Origin: Flavobacterium tistrianum
GTDB lineage: Bacteria > Bacteroidota > Bacteroidia > Flavobacteriales > Flavobacteriaceae
Reading direction: 5' to 3'
Assembly: GCF_003254545.1 (NCBI RefSeq)
Contig: NZ_QJRH01000071.1
Span: 186,001-250,000, forward strand
Length of the DNA stretch: 64,000 nt
Within the stretch, counting starts at the first letter, position 1. Each line of letters starts with the position of its first letter. The notes below the pieces were generated by a model. That model had not been told where the DNA came from and made no database searches. It worked only from the letters and a program-made list of their open reading frames with translations. Shown here piece after piece: positions 24,940 through 34,229 of the stretch. A program made the position numbers and the translations under genes.

Positions 24940-27441
24940 ATGAACAAATTAACTCTACTTCTCTTATATTTTTTATTTGCTTTTGCGAATGTCGCTACTG
25001 CACAAACTAAGGTGAGTGGAGTTGTTTTGGACAAAAGCAATCAACCGATACCTTTTGCAAATGTGGTTTTTAAAGGTTCTAATATTGGAATCGTTTCTAA
25101 TGAAGACGGACGTTTCTATTTAGAATCGCCAAATACTTATACTGCACTTTTGGTTACTTCGGCAGGATTTTCAGACAAGGAGGTTCCTTTAGACAAAGCT
25201 GTTAATTATAATTTCAAAATTGTTTTGTTCGAAGAACAAGTGCTTAACGAAGTCGTAATTTATACCGGAAAAACTTCTAAAAAGAATAATCCAGCTTTAG
25301 ATATTTTGAGAAAAATATGGGAAAGAAAACGTAAAAACGGACTTTACCAATTCAATCAATATCAGATGCAGAAGTACGAAAAAGTGGAATTTGATATGAA
25401 CACTATTGATAGTGCATTCATGAAGAATAAGCTTTTTAAAGGAATGGAGTTTATTTTTAACCACGTTGATACTTCAGACGTTACAGGAAAAACCTATTTG
25501 CCGATTTTTATAAACGAATCGGTTTATGATGTTTATGGTGATAACAAACTAAAGAAGGTAAAAGAAAACCTAACAGGAAATAAAATGTCTGGTTTTAATG
25601 GAAATCAACAGATTTTATCTTTTGTAAAAGATCTTTATTCTGAGTATAATATTTACGACAATCATCTTAAATTTTTTGATAAAAGTTTTACGAGCCCACT
25701 TTCGAGAACGGGAATCGATGTTTACAATTATGTTCTAAAGGACAGTGCATTTGTAGATAAAAAATGGTGTTATAATATTGTTTTCTATCCGCGACGTAAA
25801 AATGAATTGACTTTTAAAGGAGATTTTTGGGTTAACGATACCACTTTTGCGATCAAGAAAATTAATATGGGTGTTACAAAAAGTGCCAATATTAACTGGG
25901 TAAAAGATATATATATCGAACAGGAATTTGAAGTGGAAAATGATTCTGTTTTCCTTTTGACTCGTGATTATATGATGTCTGATTTTGCTTTGAATAAAAA
26001 GGAAAAATCAAAAGGAGTTTACGGTAAAAGAACAACTTTATATCGCAATCATAAGTTCAATATTCAGAAACCAGAGAAGTTTTATAAAGAAGAAGTCAAT
26101 TTTATAGACAATGCTGTTTACGACCGACCGCCTGAATTCTGGGAAGAAAATCGTTTTGAAAAACTAAATAAAGACGAACAAGGAATTTATAAAATGCTTG
26201 ACACGCTCCAAACCGTCAAGCGCTTTAAGCAATTGTATAATCTCGTCTCGATTTTAGGAAGTGGTTATATTGAATTTAAAAATTTCGATTACGGACCTAT
26301 ATTTTCAACCTTTGGTTATAATGAAGTCGAAGGTATAAGGTTAAGAGTAGGAGGAAGAACCTATTTTGGGCCAAACGACCCGTGGCGTATTCAAGCTTAT
26401 ACGGCTTATGGATTTGATGATAATAAATTCAAATATGGTGTTTCTGGAAAATGGATGGTTGACAAGAAAAACCGTGTTATAATTTCTGGAGGAAATAGGC
26501 GTGATATTGAGCAAATTGGAGCGAGTTTAACCACTACGAATGACATTTTAGGACGAAGTTTTGCGTCTTCGGCCTTGTTTACAACAGGAAGTAATGGAAA
26601 ACTAACCAATATCAATTTGAGCAATATTTCTGTTGAAATGGAGCCTAAAAAGAACTTTATAGTACAAGCAGGTCTTTCTTATCGAACATTAGAATCGGCC
26701 TCAAAAACATTTAGTTTAGATTACTATACCACTTTGCCAACTCCCGAAAATCCAGCAGGAGTTGTAGAAAGTACGGTAAAACAATCAGAAGCCAATATTC
26801 AGTTTGAGTTTATGCCAAACAGAAAAACTATTGGTTATGGTGTAGAAAGAAATTTAGTCGATAGTCCTTTTAGCCATTTCTTTGTGAATTTCAGCTATGG
26901 TTTGAAGGGGGTTTTTGATAGTGATTTTGCGTACGAAAAAATTCAAGTTTTCTACAAACAGCCTATCATTATAGGGCCTTTAGGGAGATCGAATATTATT
27001 GTTGAAACAGGAAAAACTTTTGGCACCATTCCGTTAGGTTTGATGAGTGTAATACCAGGTAACCAGACTTATTTTACAATCGAGAATACATTCAGTAACT
27101 TAAATTTCTACGAATTTGTTACTGATCAATATACAACATTACAGTGGAATCATGATTTTGGAGGAAGATTGTTCGCCCGAGTTCCGTTTATGAGAAAACT
27201 GAATTGGAGAGAATATATTGGAGTTAGAGCTGTCCACGGAACAATTTCTGATGCCAACCGCGCTATAAATGCTTCAGGATTACCTTACAATGCTCCTGAA
27301 AAAGTGTATTATGAATATCATGCGGGAATTGGAAATATCTTCAAAGTCTTCCGTATTGATTTTTCTTGGAGAGGAAATTATCTAGATATGCCAGATGCTC
27401 ATAAATTTGCAGTAAAAGGATCTTTCGGATTTTATTTTTAA
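24940..27441 (+). CDS. DUF5686 outer membrane protein with carboxypeptidase-like regulatory domain
   Basis: The 833-residue exported protein has a signal peptide ending VATAQ (1-22), a carboxypeptidase-like regulatory (CarboxypepD_reg-like) domain at about 23-105 (VSGVVLDKSNQPIPFANVVF), and the DUF5686 body that ends as an outer membrane barrel (final strand VKGSFGFYF). DUF5686 proteins are widespread in Bacteroidota and resemble TonB receptors without a plug; their substrate is unknown. It begins 10 bases after the pdhB terminator and is monocistronic. Confidence 0.82.
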   Translation: MNKLTLLLLYFLFAFANVATAQTKVSGVVLDKSNQPIPFANVVFKGSNIGIVSNEDGRFYLESPNTYTALLVTSAGFSDKEVPLDKAVNYNFKIVLFEEQVLNEVVIYTGKTSKKNNPALDILRKIWERKRKNGLYQFNQYQMQKYEKVEFDMNTIDSAFMKNKLFKGMEFIFNHVDTSDVTGKTYLPIFINESVYDVYGDNKLKKVKENLTGNKMSGFNGNQQILSFVKDLYSEYNIYDNHLKFFDKSFTSPLSRTGIDVYNYVLKDSAFVDKKWCYNIVFYPRRKNELTFKGDFWVNDTTFAIKKINMGVTKSANINWVKDIYIEQEFEVENDSVFLLTRDYMMSDFALNKKEKSKGVYGKRTTLYRNHKFNIQKPEKFYKEEVNFIDNAVYDRPPEFWEENRFEKLNKDEQGIYKMLDTLQTVKRFKQLYNLVSILGSGYIEFKNFDYGPIFSTFGYNEVEGIRLRVGGRTYFGPNDPWRIQAYTAYGFDDNKFKYGVSGKWMVDKKNRVIISGGNRRDIEQIGASLTTTNDILGRSFASSALFTTGSNGKLTNINLSNISVEMEPKKNFIVQAGLSYRTLESASKTFSLDYYTTLPTPENPAGVVESTVKQSEANIQFEFMPNRKTIGYGVERNLVDSPFSHFFVNFSYGLKGVFDSDFAYEKIQVFYKQPIIIGPLGRSNIIVETGKTFGTIPLGLMSVIPGNQTYFTIENTFSNLNFYEFVTDQYTTLQWNHDFGGRLFARVPFMRKLNWREYIGVRAVHGTISDANRAINASGLPYNAPEKVYYEYHAGIGNIFKVFRIDFSWRGNYLDMPDAHKFAVKGSFGFYF

Positions 27442-27469
27442 AAAGGTGCAAAGGCTCAAAGTTACAAAG

Positions 27470-27503
27470 TCGCAAAGGTTTTAAATCTTTGCGATTTTTT
27501 TTT
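27470..27503 (+). terminator. Terminator within a CAAAG-rich repeat
   Basis: The stem TCGCAAAG / CTTTGCGA with a 9-base loop is followed by nine T. It lies in a gap rich in GCAAAG/TTGCGA words, a common flavobacterial filler repeat. Confidence 0.75.
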
Positions 27504-27599
27504 CTAGCTTTTGATAATCATTGAGATTCCAGATCAGATTTTTATCTGCTTAATCTGCAAAATCTGCGAGAGATAAAAAAACTTCGCGACTTGGCGACT

Positions 27600-27632
27600 T
27601 TGCGAGAACTAACTTCATTTTTCTTAAATTTG
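27600..27632 (+). promoter_or_regulatory. Putative promoter of the glycosylase gene
   Basis: TTG (27600-27602), a 22-base spacer and TAAATTTG (27625-27632) lie 24 bases before the ATG. Confidence 0.5.
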
Positions 27633-27655
27633 ATTTACTTTCGAAAACCATAATC

Positions 27656-28255
27656 ATGCAAGAAGCCATAAATTTTCTTTCCTCTAAAAATCCAATATTT
27701 TTAGAAATTATTGAAAAATACGGATTGCCACCAATTCCGAGGCGCCCGCCTGGATTTGAAACTTTGGTTTTATTAATTCTTGAGCAGCAGGTTTCTATAG
27801 ATTCGGCGAAAGCCATATTCTTAAAAATCAAAGCTTTTACAACTTGTAATCCTGAAAACATGGCTATTCTTTCTGATGAAGAATTTAGAAGTCTTGGAGT
27901 AAGCCGTCAGAAAACAAAGTATATTAAGATTTTATCAGAAGCGGTTTTAAACAAAGAACTAGATATTGAAAGTTTAGGTTCAAAACCTCCCAAACAGGTT
28001 CGCGAAGAACTTATTAAATTAAAAGGAATTGGAAATTGGACGATCGATATTTATTTGATGTTTTGTTTGGAAGAACCTGATTTGATTCCGCTTGGTGATA
28101 TTGCAGTTATTAATACCATCAAAGAATTATTGAATATCCATGATAAAGAAGAAATGGAAATTCATGCAGAACAATGGAGTCCATATCGATCTTATGCGAC
28201 CTATTTGCTGTGGCATTATTACCTGAAAAAAAGAAATAGAACAATTACCTATTAA
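27656..28255 (+). CDS. AlkA-like DNA glycosylase (HhH-GPD)
   Basis: This 199-residue base-excision repair enzyme has the helix-hairpin-helix LIKLKGIGNWTIDIYLMF (about 122-139) followed by the catalytic aspartate in LIPLGDIAV, as in 3-methyladenine DNA glycosylase II. It lacks the N-terminal domain of E. coli AlkA (282 residues) and the Fe-S cysteines of MutY/Nth, so it is a compact alkylbase glycosylase. The early LEQQVSIDSAKAIFLKI helix is typical. It stands alone with a promoter-like element upstream. Confidence 0.9.
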   Translation: MQEAINFLSSKNPIFLEIIEKYGLPPIPRRPPGFETLVLLILEQQVSIDSAKAIFLKIKAFTTCNPENMAILSDEEFRSLGVSRQKTKYIKILSEAVLNKELDIESLGSKPPKQVREELIKLKGIGNWTIDIYLMFCLEEPDLIPLGDIAVINTIKELLNIHDKEEMEIHAEQWSPYRSYATYLLWHYYLKKRNRTITY

Positions 28256-28303
28256 ATGCTTGTTTTTTAAACTTTAATGCGCATAATTTAACCTTGTTTT
28301 TTA

Positions 28304-28333
28304 TTGTAAAACTAGATTCTTTAGTTATTTTTG
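28304..28333 (+). promoter_or_regulatory. Promoter of ppa
   Basis: TTG (28304-28306), a 19-base spacer and TATTTTTG (28326-28333) match the flavobacterial consensus; predicted start near 28340, about 27 bases before the ATG. Confidence 0.7.
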
Positions 28334-28366
28334 CAACCGAAATTATAGAAACAATAAAAAACGAAA

Positions 28367-28897
28367 ATGACCGCAGACAAATTAACGACTTTCGATGTAT
28401 TGATCGAAATACCAAGAGGAAGCAGAAATAAATACGAGTACGATTTTGAAATTAAAAGAATGCGTTTCGACAGAATGTTATTCTCTTCAATGATGTACCC
28501 AGCAGATTACGGATTTATTCCGGAAACTTTAGCTTTGGATGGTGATCCTCTTGACGTATTAGTTTTGGTAAACGAACCAACTTTCCCTGGATGTGTTATG
28601 GAAGTAAAACCAATTGGTGTTTTCCACATGGCAGATGATAAAGGACCAGACGAGAAAATTATTTGTGTACCAGTTTCAGATCCAATCTGGAATTCATTAA
28701 ATGACCTTTCTGATATCAACCCACACTTAGTAAAAGAAATCGAGCACTTTTTCCAAGTTTACAAAGATCTTGAAAACAAAAAAGTAGACGTAGAAGGATG
28801 GGGAGACGTAAAAGAAGCTTACGATATTATCGCTGAGTGTACAAAACGTTTTGATGACATTGAAAATAAACCGGCTGGATTATTTAGCATTAAATAA
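28367..28897 (+). CDS. ppa: Inorganic pyrophosphatase, family I
   Basis: Soluble PPase hydrolyses pyrophosphate released by biosynthesis. The 176-residue protein has the metal-binding DGDPLDVLVL signature (about 63-72), YPADYGFIPETLA just before it, and the distal KKVDVEGWGDVKEAYDII. Length and motifs are standard. It is followed by its own terminator and then by a membrane-bound pyrophosphatase gene, an uncommon neighbour pair. Confidence 0.96.
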   Translation: MTADKLTTFDVLIEIPRGSRNKYEYDFEIKRMRFDRMLFSSMMYPADYGFIPETLALDGDPLDVLVLVNEPTFPGCVMEVKPIGVFHMADDKGPDEKIICVPVSDPIWNSLNDLSDINPHLVKEIEHFFQVYKDLENKKVDVEGWGDVKEAYDIIAECTKRFDDIENKPAGLFSIK

Positions 28898-28918
28898 TTT
28901 TAACCTTATTCTATTATA

Positions 28919-28955
28919 AAAAAAGCAATACTGCCGTCAGGAGTATTGCTTTTTT
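28919..28955 (+). terminator. Terminator of ppa
   Basis: The 13 bp stem AAAAAGCAATACT / AGTATTGCTTTTT, with a 9-base loop, runs directly into T. Confidence 0.85.
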
Positions 28956-29009
28956 GTTTAAATTCGTTCAGTTAGATTGTTGACTATTAACCAAAACCAA
29001 TAAAATATT

Positions 29010-31529
29010 ATGAATGCATTTATGATTTACCTGCCTATTATAATGGCAGTTTTAGGATTACTTTTCATGGGAATAAAAAGGACTTGGGTTTTAAAACAAG
29101 ACGCTGGAGACGGTAAGATGAAAGAGATTTCAGATTACATCTACGAAGGAGCCTTAGCCTTTCTAAAAGCCGAATACAAACTATTAACCATCTTTGTAAT
29201 TATTGCCAGTTTAGCTTTGGCAGGAATTACTTTTATTCCAGGAGTAAAAACACATTTATTAATCGTAATTGCATTTATTTTTGGTGCATTTTTCTCTGCT
29301 TTAGCAGGAAATATGGGAATGAAAATAGCAACAAAAACAAACGTTAGAACCACTCAAGCAGCTCGTTCAAGTTTACCGCAAGCTTTAAAAGTTTCTTTTG
29401 GTGGTGGAACCGTAATGGGACTTGGCGTTGCTGGATTAGCAGTTTTAGGTTTAACTTCCTTTTTTATCATTTTCTTTCATTTGTTTTCTGGTGGAGTTTG
29501 GAAAGATACTGATACTATGACAGTTGTTTTAGAAACTCTTGCAGGATTTTCACTTGGAGCAGAATCTATCGCATTGTTTGCCAGAGTGGGAGGAGGAATC
29601 TATACAAAAGCTGCCGACGTTGGAGCCGATTTGGTAGGTAAAGTTGAAGCGGGAATTCCTGAAGATGATCCTCGTAATCCCGCTACAATTGCAGATAACG
29701 TAGGAGATAACGTTGGAGACGTTGCAGGTATGGGAGCCGATTTATTTGGGTCTTATGTAGCAACCGTTCTTGCGGCAATGGTTCTAGGAAACTATGTAAT
29801 AAAAGATATGGGCGGAAGCATTAACGACGCTTTTGGCGGAATTGGACCAATTTTACTTCCAATGGCAATTGCCGGTTTCGGAATTTTATTCTCCATTATT
29901 GGAACAACTTTAGTAAAAATATCTGATGATAATGCTAAAGAAGCACAAGTGCAGAAAGCTTTAAATATAGGAAACTGGGTTTCTATTGTTTTAACAGCTG
30001 TAGCTTGTTTCTTTTTAGTGCAGCACATGCTTCCAGAAACCATGCAGATGACTTTCTTTGGTGAAGGTTCAAAAGCGATTTCATCATTGCGTGTTTTCTA
30101 TGCAACTTTAGTCGGATTAGTGGTTGGTGGAGCTATTTCATCAGTGACAGAATATTATACAGGATTAGGAACAAAACCAGTTTTGGCAATCGTTCAAAAA
30201 TCGTCTACAGGAGCGGGAACAAACGTAATTGCAGGTTTGGCAACGGGAATGATTTCTACTTTTCCAACCGTATTATTGTTTGCCATCGCAATTTGGATTT
30301 CTTATGTATTGGCAGGATTTTATGGAGTGGCGCTAGCGGCTTCAGCTATGATGGCAACAACGGCAATGCAATTGGCAATTGATGCTTTCGGGCCAATTTC
30401 GGATAACGCTGGTGGAATCGCCGAAATGAGCGAATTGCCTAAAGAGGTTCGTACAAGAACTGATATTTTAGATTCAGTAGGAAATACAACAGCGGCAACA
30501 GGAAAAGGATTTGCGATTGCTTCTGCGGCTTTAACTTCATTAGCTTTATTTGCGGCTTACGTAACTTTTACAGGAATCGACGGAATTAATATTTTTAAAG
30601 CACCAGTTTTAGCGATGTTATTTGTTGGTGGTATGATTCCGGTGGTTTTCTCTGCTTTGGCAATGAATTCTGTTGGAAAAGCGGCAATGGATATGGTGTA
30701 TGAAGTTCGTCGCCAGTTCAAAGAAATTGCTGGAATTATGGAAGGAACAGGAAAACCAGAATACGGAAAATGTGTTGAGATTTCTACAAAAGCCGCTTTA
30801 CGCGAAATGATGCTTCCAGGAGTTTTAACGATTGGTTTTCCTATTGCTATTGTTTTGATTGGAAAATTAGTGTACTCAGATAACAATCAATTAATTGCTG
30901 AAATGTTAGGTGGATATATGGCTGGAGTTACAGTTTCTGGAGTACTTTGGGCCGTTTTCCAAAATAATGCAGGAGGTGCTTGGGATAATGCTAAAAAATC
31001 TTTTGAGGCAGGAGTTATGATTAATGGCGAAATGACTTATAAAGGTTCTGATGCGCACAAAGCGGCGGTAACTGGAGATACAGTTGGAGATCCGTTTAAG
31101 GATACTTCTGGGCCATCTATGAATATTTTAATCAAATTGACTTGCTTAATCGGATTGGTAATTGCTCCGATTTTGGGAGAAGGTCACGCTCCGTCAGATA
31201 TTGCTGGAAAAGCTTCTTGCTGTGCTAAAACAGAAATGCATGCAGGAATGTCGAAATGCGGCGATATGTCTGGAATGACAAAAGAAGAATGCATTAAAAT
31301 GTGCAAAGAAAAAGGCTGTTCTGAAGAAGAAACTGCCAAATGTCTGGCTCATTTTGATACAAACGGAAAATACTCTCATACAGAAAGTCAATCAGTTCGT
31401 GTTGAGGTTAAAAATATTAACGGAAAAACTACAGGAACTGTTACTAAAACAGTAGATGGAAAAACAACAACTGAAGTTTTTGAAGGAACTGAAGAAGAAG
31501 TTTTAGCAAAAGTTGAAGCTGCGAAATAA
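29010..31529 (+). CDS. hppA: Membrane-bound ion-pumping pyrophosphatase with Cys-rich C-terminal extension
   Basis: This integral membrane PPase couples pyrophosphate hydrolysis to H+ and/or Na+ export, with about 16 helices. Catalytic motifs are present: DVGADLVGKVEAGIPEDDPR, DNVGDNVGDVAGMGADLFGS, EYYTGLGTKPV and VTGDTVGDPFKDTSGPS. The GNTTAATGKG motif has Ala where K+-independent enzymes have Lys, so it should be K+-dependent; ion specificity cannot be settled by eye. Unusually, about 115 residues follow the last helix: a segment with seven cysteines (about 737-778) and a Thr/Val-rich beta-like tail. Length is 839 against roughly 670-750 typical. Confidence 0.95.
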   Translation: MNAFMIYLPIIMAVLGLLFMGIKRTWVLKQDAGDGKMKEISDYIYEGALAFLKAEYKLLTIFVIIASLALAGITFIPGVKTHLLIVIAFIFGAFFSALAGNMGMKIATKTNVRTTQAARSSLPQALKVSFGGGTVMGLGVAGLAVLGLTSFFIIFFHLFSGGVWKDTDTMTVVLETLAGFSLGAESIALFARVGGGIYTKAADVGADLVGKVEAGIPEDDPRNPATIADNVGDNVGDVAGMGADLFGSYVATVLAAMVLGNYVIKDMGGSINDAFGGIGPILLPMAIAGFGILFSIIGTTLVKISDDNAKEAQVQKALNIGNWVSIVLTAVACFFLVQHMLPETMQMTFFGEGSKAISSLRVFYATLVGLVVGGAISSVTEYYTGLGTKPVLAIVQKSSTGAGTNVIAGLATGMISTFPTVLLFAIAIWISYVLAGFYGVALAASAMMATTAMQLAIDAFGPISDNAGGIAEMSELPKEVRTRTDILDSVGNTTAATGKGFAIASAALTSLALFAAYVTFTGIDGINIFKAPVLAMLFVGGMIPVVFSALAMNSVGKAAMDMVYEVRRQFKEIAGIMEGTGKPEYGKCVEISTKAALREMMLPGVLTIGFPIAIVLIGKLVYSDNNQLIAEMLGGYMAGVTVSGVLWAVFQNNAGGAWDNAKKSFEAGVMINGEMTYKGSDAHKAAVTGDTVGDPFKDTSGPSMNILIKLTCLIGLVIAPILGEGHAPSDIAGKASCCAKTEMHAGMSKCGDMSGMTKEECIKMCKEKGCSEEETAKCLAHFDTNGKYSHTESQSVRVEVKNINGKTTGTVTKTVDGKTTTEVFEGTEEEVLAKVEAAK

Positions 31530-31535
31530 TTATAG

Positions 31536-31564
31536 CTTTGTCAAAGTTTAAAACTTTGACAAAG
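31536..31564. repeat. 14 bp palindromic repeat CTTTGTCAAAGTTT
   Basis: CTTTGTCAAAGTTT (31536-31549) and its exact complement (31551-31564) flank a single A. There is no T run, so it is more likely an interspersed palindrome than a terminator; a proper terminator follows at 31578. Confidence 0.7.
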
Positions 31565-31577
31565 TTTCTTCAAACAG

Positions 31578-31612
31578 AAAAGCCTCTAAAATTATTTTAG
31601 AGGCTTTTTTTA
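31578..31612 (+). terminator. Bidirectional terminator between hppA and the nucleoside kinase gene
   Basis: AAAAGCCTCTAAAAT pairs with the complementary TTTTAGAGGCTTTT arm around a short loop, followed by T. It serves the convergent genes on both sides. Confidence 0.85.
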
Positions 31613-31640
31613 TTTCGTGTAAATTCGTGTAATCTTTGTT

Positions 31641-32255
31641 TTAAAACAATCCGTTCAGTTCAGCATCAATTTTATTAATAATATCTCCTAAGTCCTCAGG
31701 ATTGTCAACAAAATTAATGTTGTCAACGTCAATGATTAGTAATTTTCCTTTACTATAAGTCTGAATCCAAGCTTCGTATCTTTCGTTCAAACGGCTTAGA
31801 TAATCAATAGAAATAGAGTTTTCGTATTCGCGTCCGCGTTTGTGAATCTGGCCAACTAGATTCGGAATTGAACTTCTTAAATAAATCAATAAATCTGGAG
31901 CTTTAACCAATGATTCCATCAATTCGAACAGAGACGTGTAATTTTCAAAATCACGGCTTGTCATTAATCCCATTGCATATAAATTGGGAGCGAAAATATG
32001 TGCATCTTCATAAATCGTTCTGTCCTGAATGATTTTTTTTCCACTTTCGCGAATTTGCTGCACTTGACGAAAACGGCTGTTTAGGAAATAAATCTGAAGA
32101 TTAAATGACCAGCGTTCCATCTGATGGTAGAAATCATCCAAGTACGGATTATCAACTACATCTTCATAATGAGGTTCCCATTTGAAATGTTTCGCCAATA
32201 ATTTGGTCAAAGTTGTTTTTCCTGCGCCTATGTTTCCTGCTATTGCTATGTGCAT
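31641..32255 (-). CDS. Deoxynucleoside kinase (dAK/dGK/dCK type)
   Basis: The enzyme phosphorylates deoxynucleosides for salvage. The 204-residue protein has the P-loop GNIGAGKTTLTKLLA (7-21), the ERWSFNLQIYFLNSRF substrate helix (47-62), the catalytic QDRTIYEDAHIF (DRS-like, about 76-87) and an arginine lid (QIHKRGREYE). Which base it prefers is not evident. Its ATG overlaps the stop of the upstream gene at base 32255, so the two are translationally coupled. Confidence 0.92.
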   Translation of the reverse strand: MHIAIAGNIGAGKTTLTKLLAKHFKWEPHYEDVVDNPYLDDFYHQMERWSFNLQIYFLNSRFRQVQQIRESGKKIIQDRTIYEDAHIFAPNLYAMGLMTSRDFENYTSLFELMESLVKAPDLLIYLRSSIPNLVGQIHKRGREYENSISIDYLSRLNERYEAWIQTYSKGKLLIIDVDNINFVDNPEDLGDIINKIDAELNGLF

Positions 32256-33070
32256 TACGGTGTTACGATTTTATAATTTGATATATCTGTAGCTGTAAAA
32301 ATAGATAAAATTTGGTCTTTGTAATAAAAATTGTCAAAGGTTTTTTCTAAAACTTTAATTTCAGAAATTACCTCAGAATTTGATTTATTAAACCCTTTAA
32401 AATACAATAAATTATCCTTAGCGAAAAGATATTGAGAAGAGTTAACGATAGAAATTCTATCAAAATCAGCAATTTTTCCTAATGAAGTTATCTTTCCAAA
32501 AATGTCGCAAGAGTACCAATTATTTTTCTTGTCAATCCAATAGAAAGTATTAAAATCAGTTTGATAATATTGGATGGATTCTGTCAACGGAATTGAAACC
32601 GTTTTGTATTCATTTTTTAAATAATCAAAAAGACCAATCTGCTGATTTAAAGTATTGTAAATCCACAACTGATTTTGAGTAGACATTCCGATCGCACTTA
32701 CTACAATTGGAGTTGCATTCTGCGAAAAATTAATTTCAGTCATTTTATTTAATTGATTGTCTAATAAAACGACACTATTGAAATCTTCATAAAACAATAC
32801 AATCTTTAACGGATTCTGAAGATCAACTTTCGTGATTTTTCCTAAAGAAACATTTTTGTATTCAAAGATTTCTTTTCCTTTAATCTTACTAAAAACATTA
32901 TTCATTATCTGATACGAATATCCAAACGCATCATATCCTAAAAAAGTATCAGAAGTGTTTTTATATTGTGAAATTAAACTTGGACTTATGTTCAAATCTT
33001 GAGCTGAAAGCGCATGAAAAGTGCAGAAAAGAAATAAAGAAAATACAATTTTTTGCACCATTTTACGCAT
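32255..33070 (-). CDS. Exported hypothetical protein, possible beta-propeller
   Basis: A 271-residue protein with a signal peptide ending ALSAQ (about residue 24). The rest alternates short strands with Asn/Asp turns and recurring IGLFDYL / IVLFYEDF / LLYFKGF-type strands, suggesting a beta-propeller-like fold, though I recognise no family. It could act in the periplasm or at the envelope. It is coupled to the deoxynucleoside kinase gene by a one-base overlap, a pairing also consistent with simple packing. Confidence 0.7.
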   Translation of the reverse strand: MRKMVQKIVFSLFLFCTFHALSAQDLNISPSLISQYKNTSDTFLGYDAFGYSYQIMNNVFSKIKGKEIFEYKNVSLGKITKVDLQNPLKIVLFYEDFNSVVLLDNQLNKMTEINFSQNATPIVVSAIGMSTQNQLWIYNTLNQQIGLFDYLKNEYKTVSIPLTESIQYYQTDFNTFYWIDKKNNWYSCDIFGKITSLGKIADFDRISIVNSSQYLFAKDNLLYFKGFNKSNSEVISEIKVLEKTFDNFYYKDQILSIFTATDISNYKIVTP

Positions 33071-33282
33071 TAGAAATTATTTTATAAGAGTACCAAATTA
33101 CAAAAAACTCTTCTTAAAATTTCAATTTTGAGTCTTAAACCTTTTTTAATTCTAATAGTCTAAAAAATAAGCGGTTCTATCTATACCTTAGCGCAGTTTA
33201 TATATTTAGTTTTTTGAATTTTAAAATAAATAATACATTTGAATGTAAGTTTTGTCGGATTTACTCACTTAAAGAAAATGAA

Positions 33283-34173
33283 ATGAAAAAGATATTTTTT
33301 TATATGACTTTACTGCTTGTTTCTATGCAAATTCAAGCGCAAAAAGATTTTCAAGGAATGGCTGTTTACGAGTCAAAAACACAAGCGCCAAAATTTGAAG
33401 GCATGCGTGGGAATAGGGATATTACGCCAGAAATGCAGAAAAATATGGAAGAGCGTATGAAAAAAATGCTCGAAAAAACATTCATTTTAAATTTCGATAA
33501 AGCAGCATCAATTTATAAAGAAGAAGAAAAACTAGAAACGCCTGGCCAACAGCAAGGAGGTTTTCGCATGATGTTTGGTTCACTTACTGGAGGCGGTGGT
33601 ACTTTTTATAAAGATGTAAAAACAAAAACCTATACGGTCGATAAAGAGTTTATGGGCAAGGAATTTCTTGTTGTAGATTCTCTTCCAAAATTAAACTGGA
33701 AACTAGAACAGGAAACCAAACAAATTGGTGGTTACAATTGCTTCAAAGCGACAGCCGTAAAACAGGCAAGTAAAACCGATTTCAGAAACTTTAGACCTAA
33801 AAACAATGACGATAAAAAGGATGAAGTAAAAAAGACTTCGGGTGAGACAAAGACCAATTTTGCAGACAATTTTGAAATACCAAAAGAAATTGTCGTAACA
33901 GCTTGGTATACACCAGAAATCCCGATCAATCAAGGACCAGAAAATTATTGGGGACTTCCAGGTTTAATCTTGGAAATCAATGATGGAACAACTACGATCT
34001 TGTGTTCAAAAATTGTCTTAAATGCAAAAGATAAAGTAGAAATAAAACCTTCTAAAAAAGGAAAAGTAATTTCTCAGAAAGAATATGACGAAACGGTAAT
34101 TAAAAAGATGGAAGAATTTAGAGAGATGAATCGTGGCCGTGCAGGCGGGCCACCACCTCCAATGGGAAGATAA
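33283..34173 (+). CDS. GLPGLI family exported protein
   Basis: A 296-residue protein with a signal peptide (MKKIFFYMTLLLVSMQIQAQ) and the eponymous YWGLPGLILEINDG motif near residue 225. The family is confined to Bacteroidota, is of unknown function, and is usually encoded next to a TonB-receptor-like gene, as here. The C-terminus is Arg/Gly/Pro-rich (GRAGGPPPPMGR). A frame start at 33214 exists but the ATG at 33283 gives the signal peptide. Confidence 0.88.
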   Translation: MKKIFFYMTLLLVSMQIQAQKDFQGMAVYESKTQAPKFEGMRGNRDITPEMQKNMEERMKKMLEKTFILNFDKAASIYKEEEKLETPGQQQGGFRMMFGSLTGGGGTFYKDVKTKTYTVDKEFMGKEFLVVDSLPKLNWKLEQETKQIGGYNCFKATAVKQASKTDFRNFRPKNNDDKKDEVKKTSGETKTNFADNFEIPKEIVVTAWYTPEIPINQGPENYWGLPGLILEINDGTTTILCSKIVLNAKDKVEIKPSKKGKVISQKEYDETVIKKMEEFREMNRGRAGGPPPPMGR

Positions 34174-34229
34174 TATCTTTAAAATTCCAATTTTCAAAAT
34201 CCAAAATCCAAACTTTCAATATTCTTATC

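Noticed and set aside
27550..27861. A 103-codon minus-strand frame overlapping the glycosylase gene
   Set aside because: It is antisense to a clear HhH-GPD gene and to repeat sequence, and has no family resemblance.
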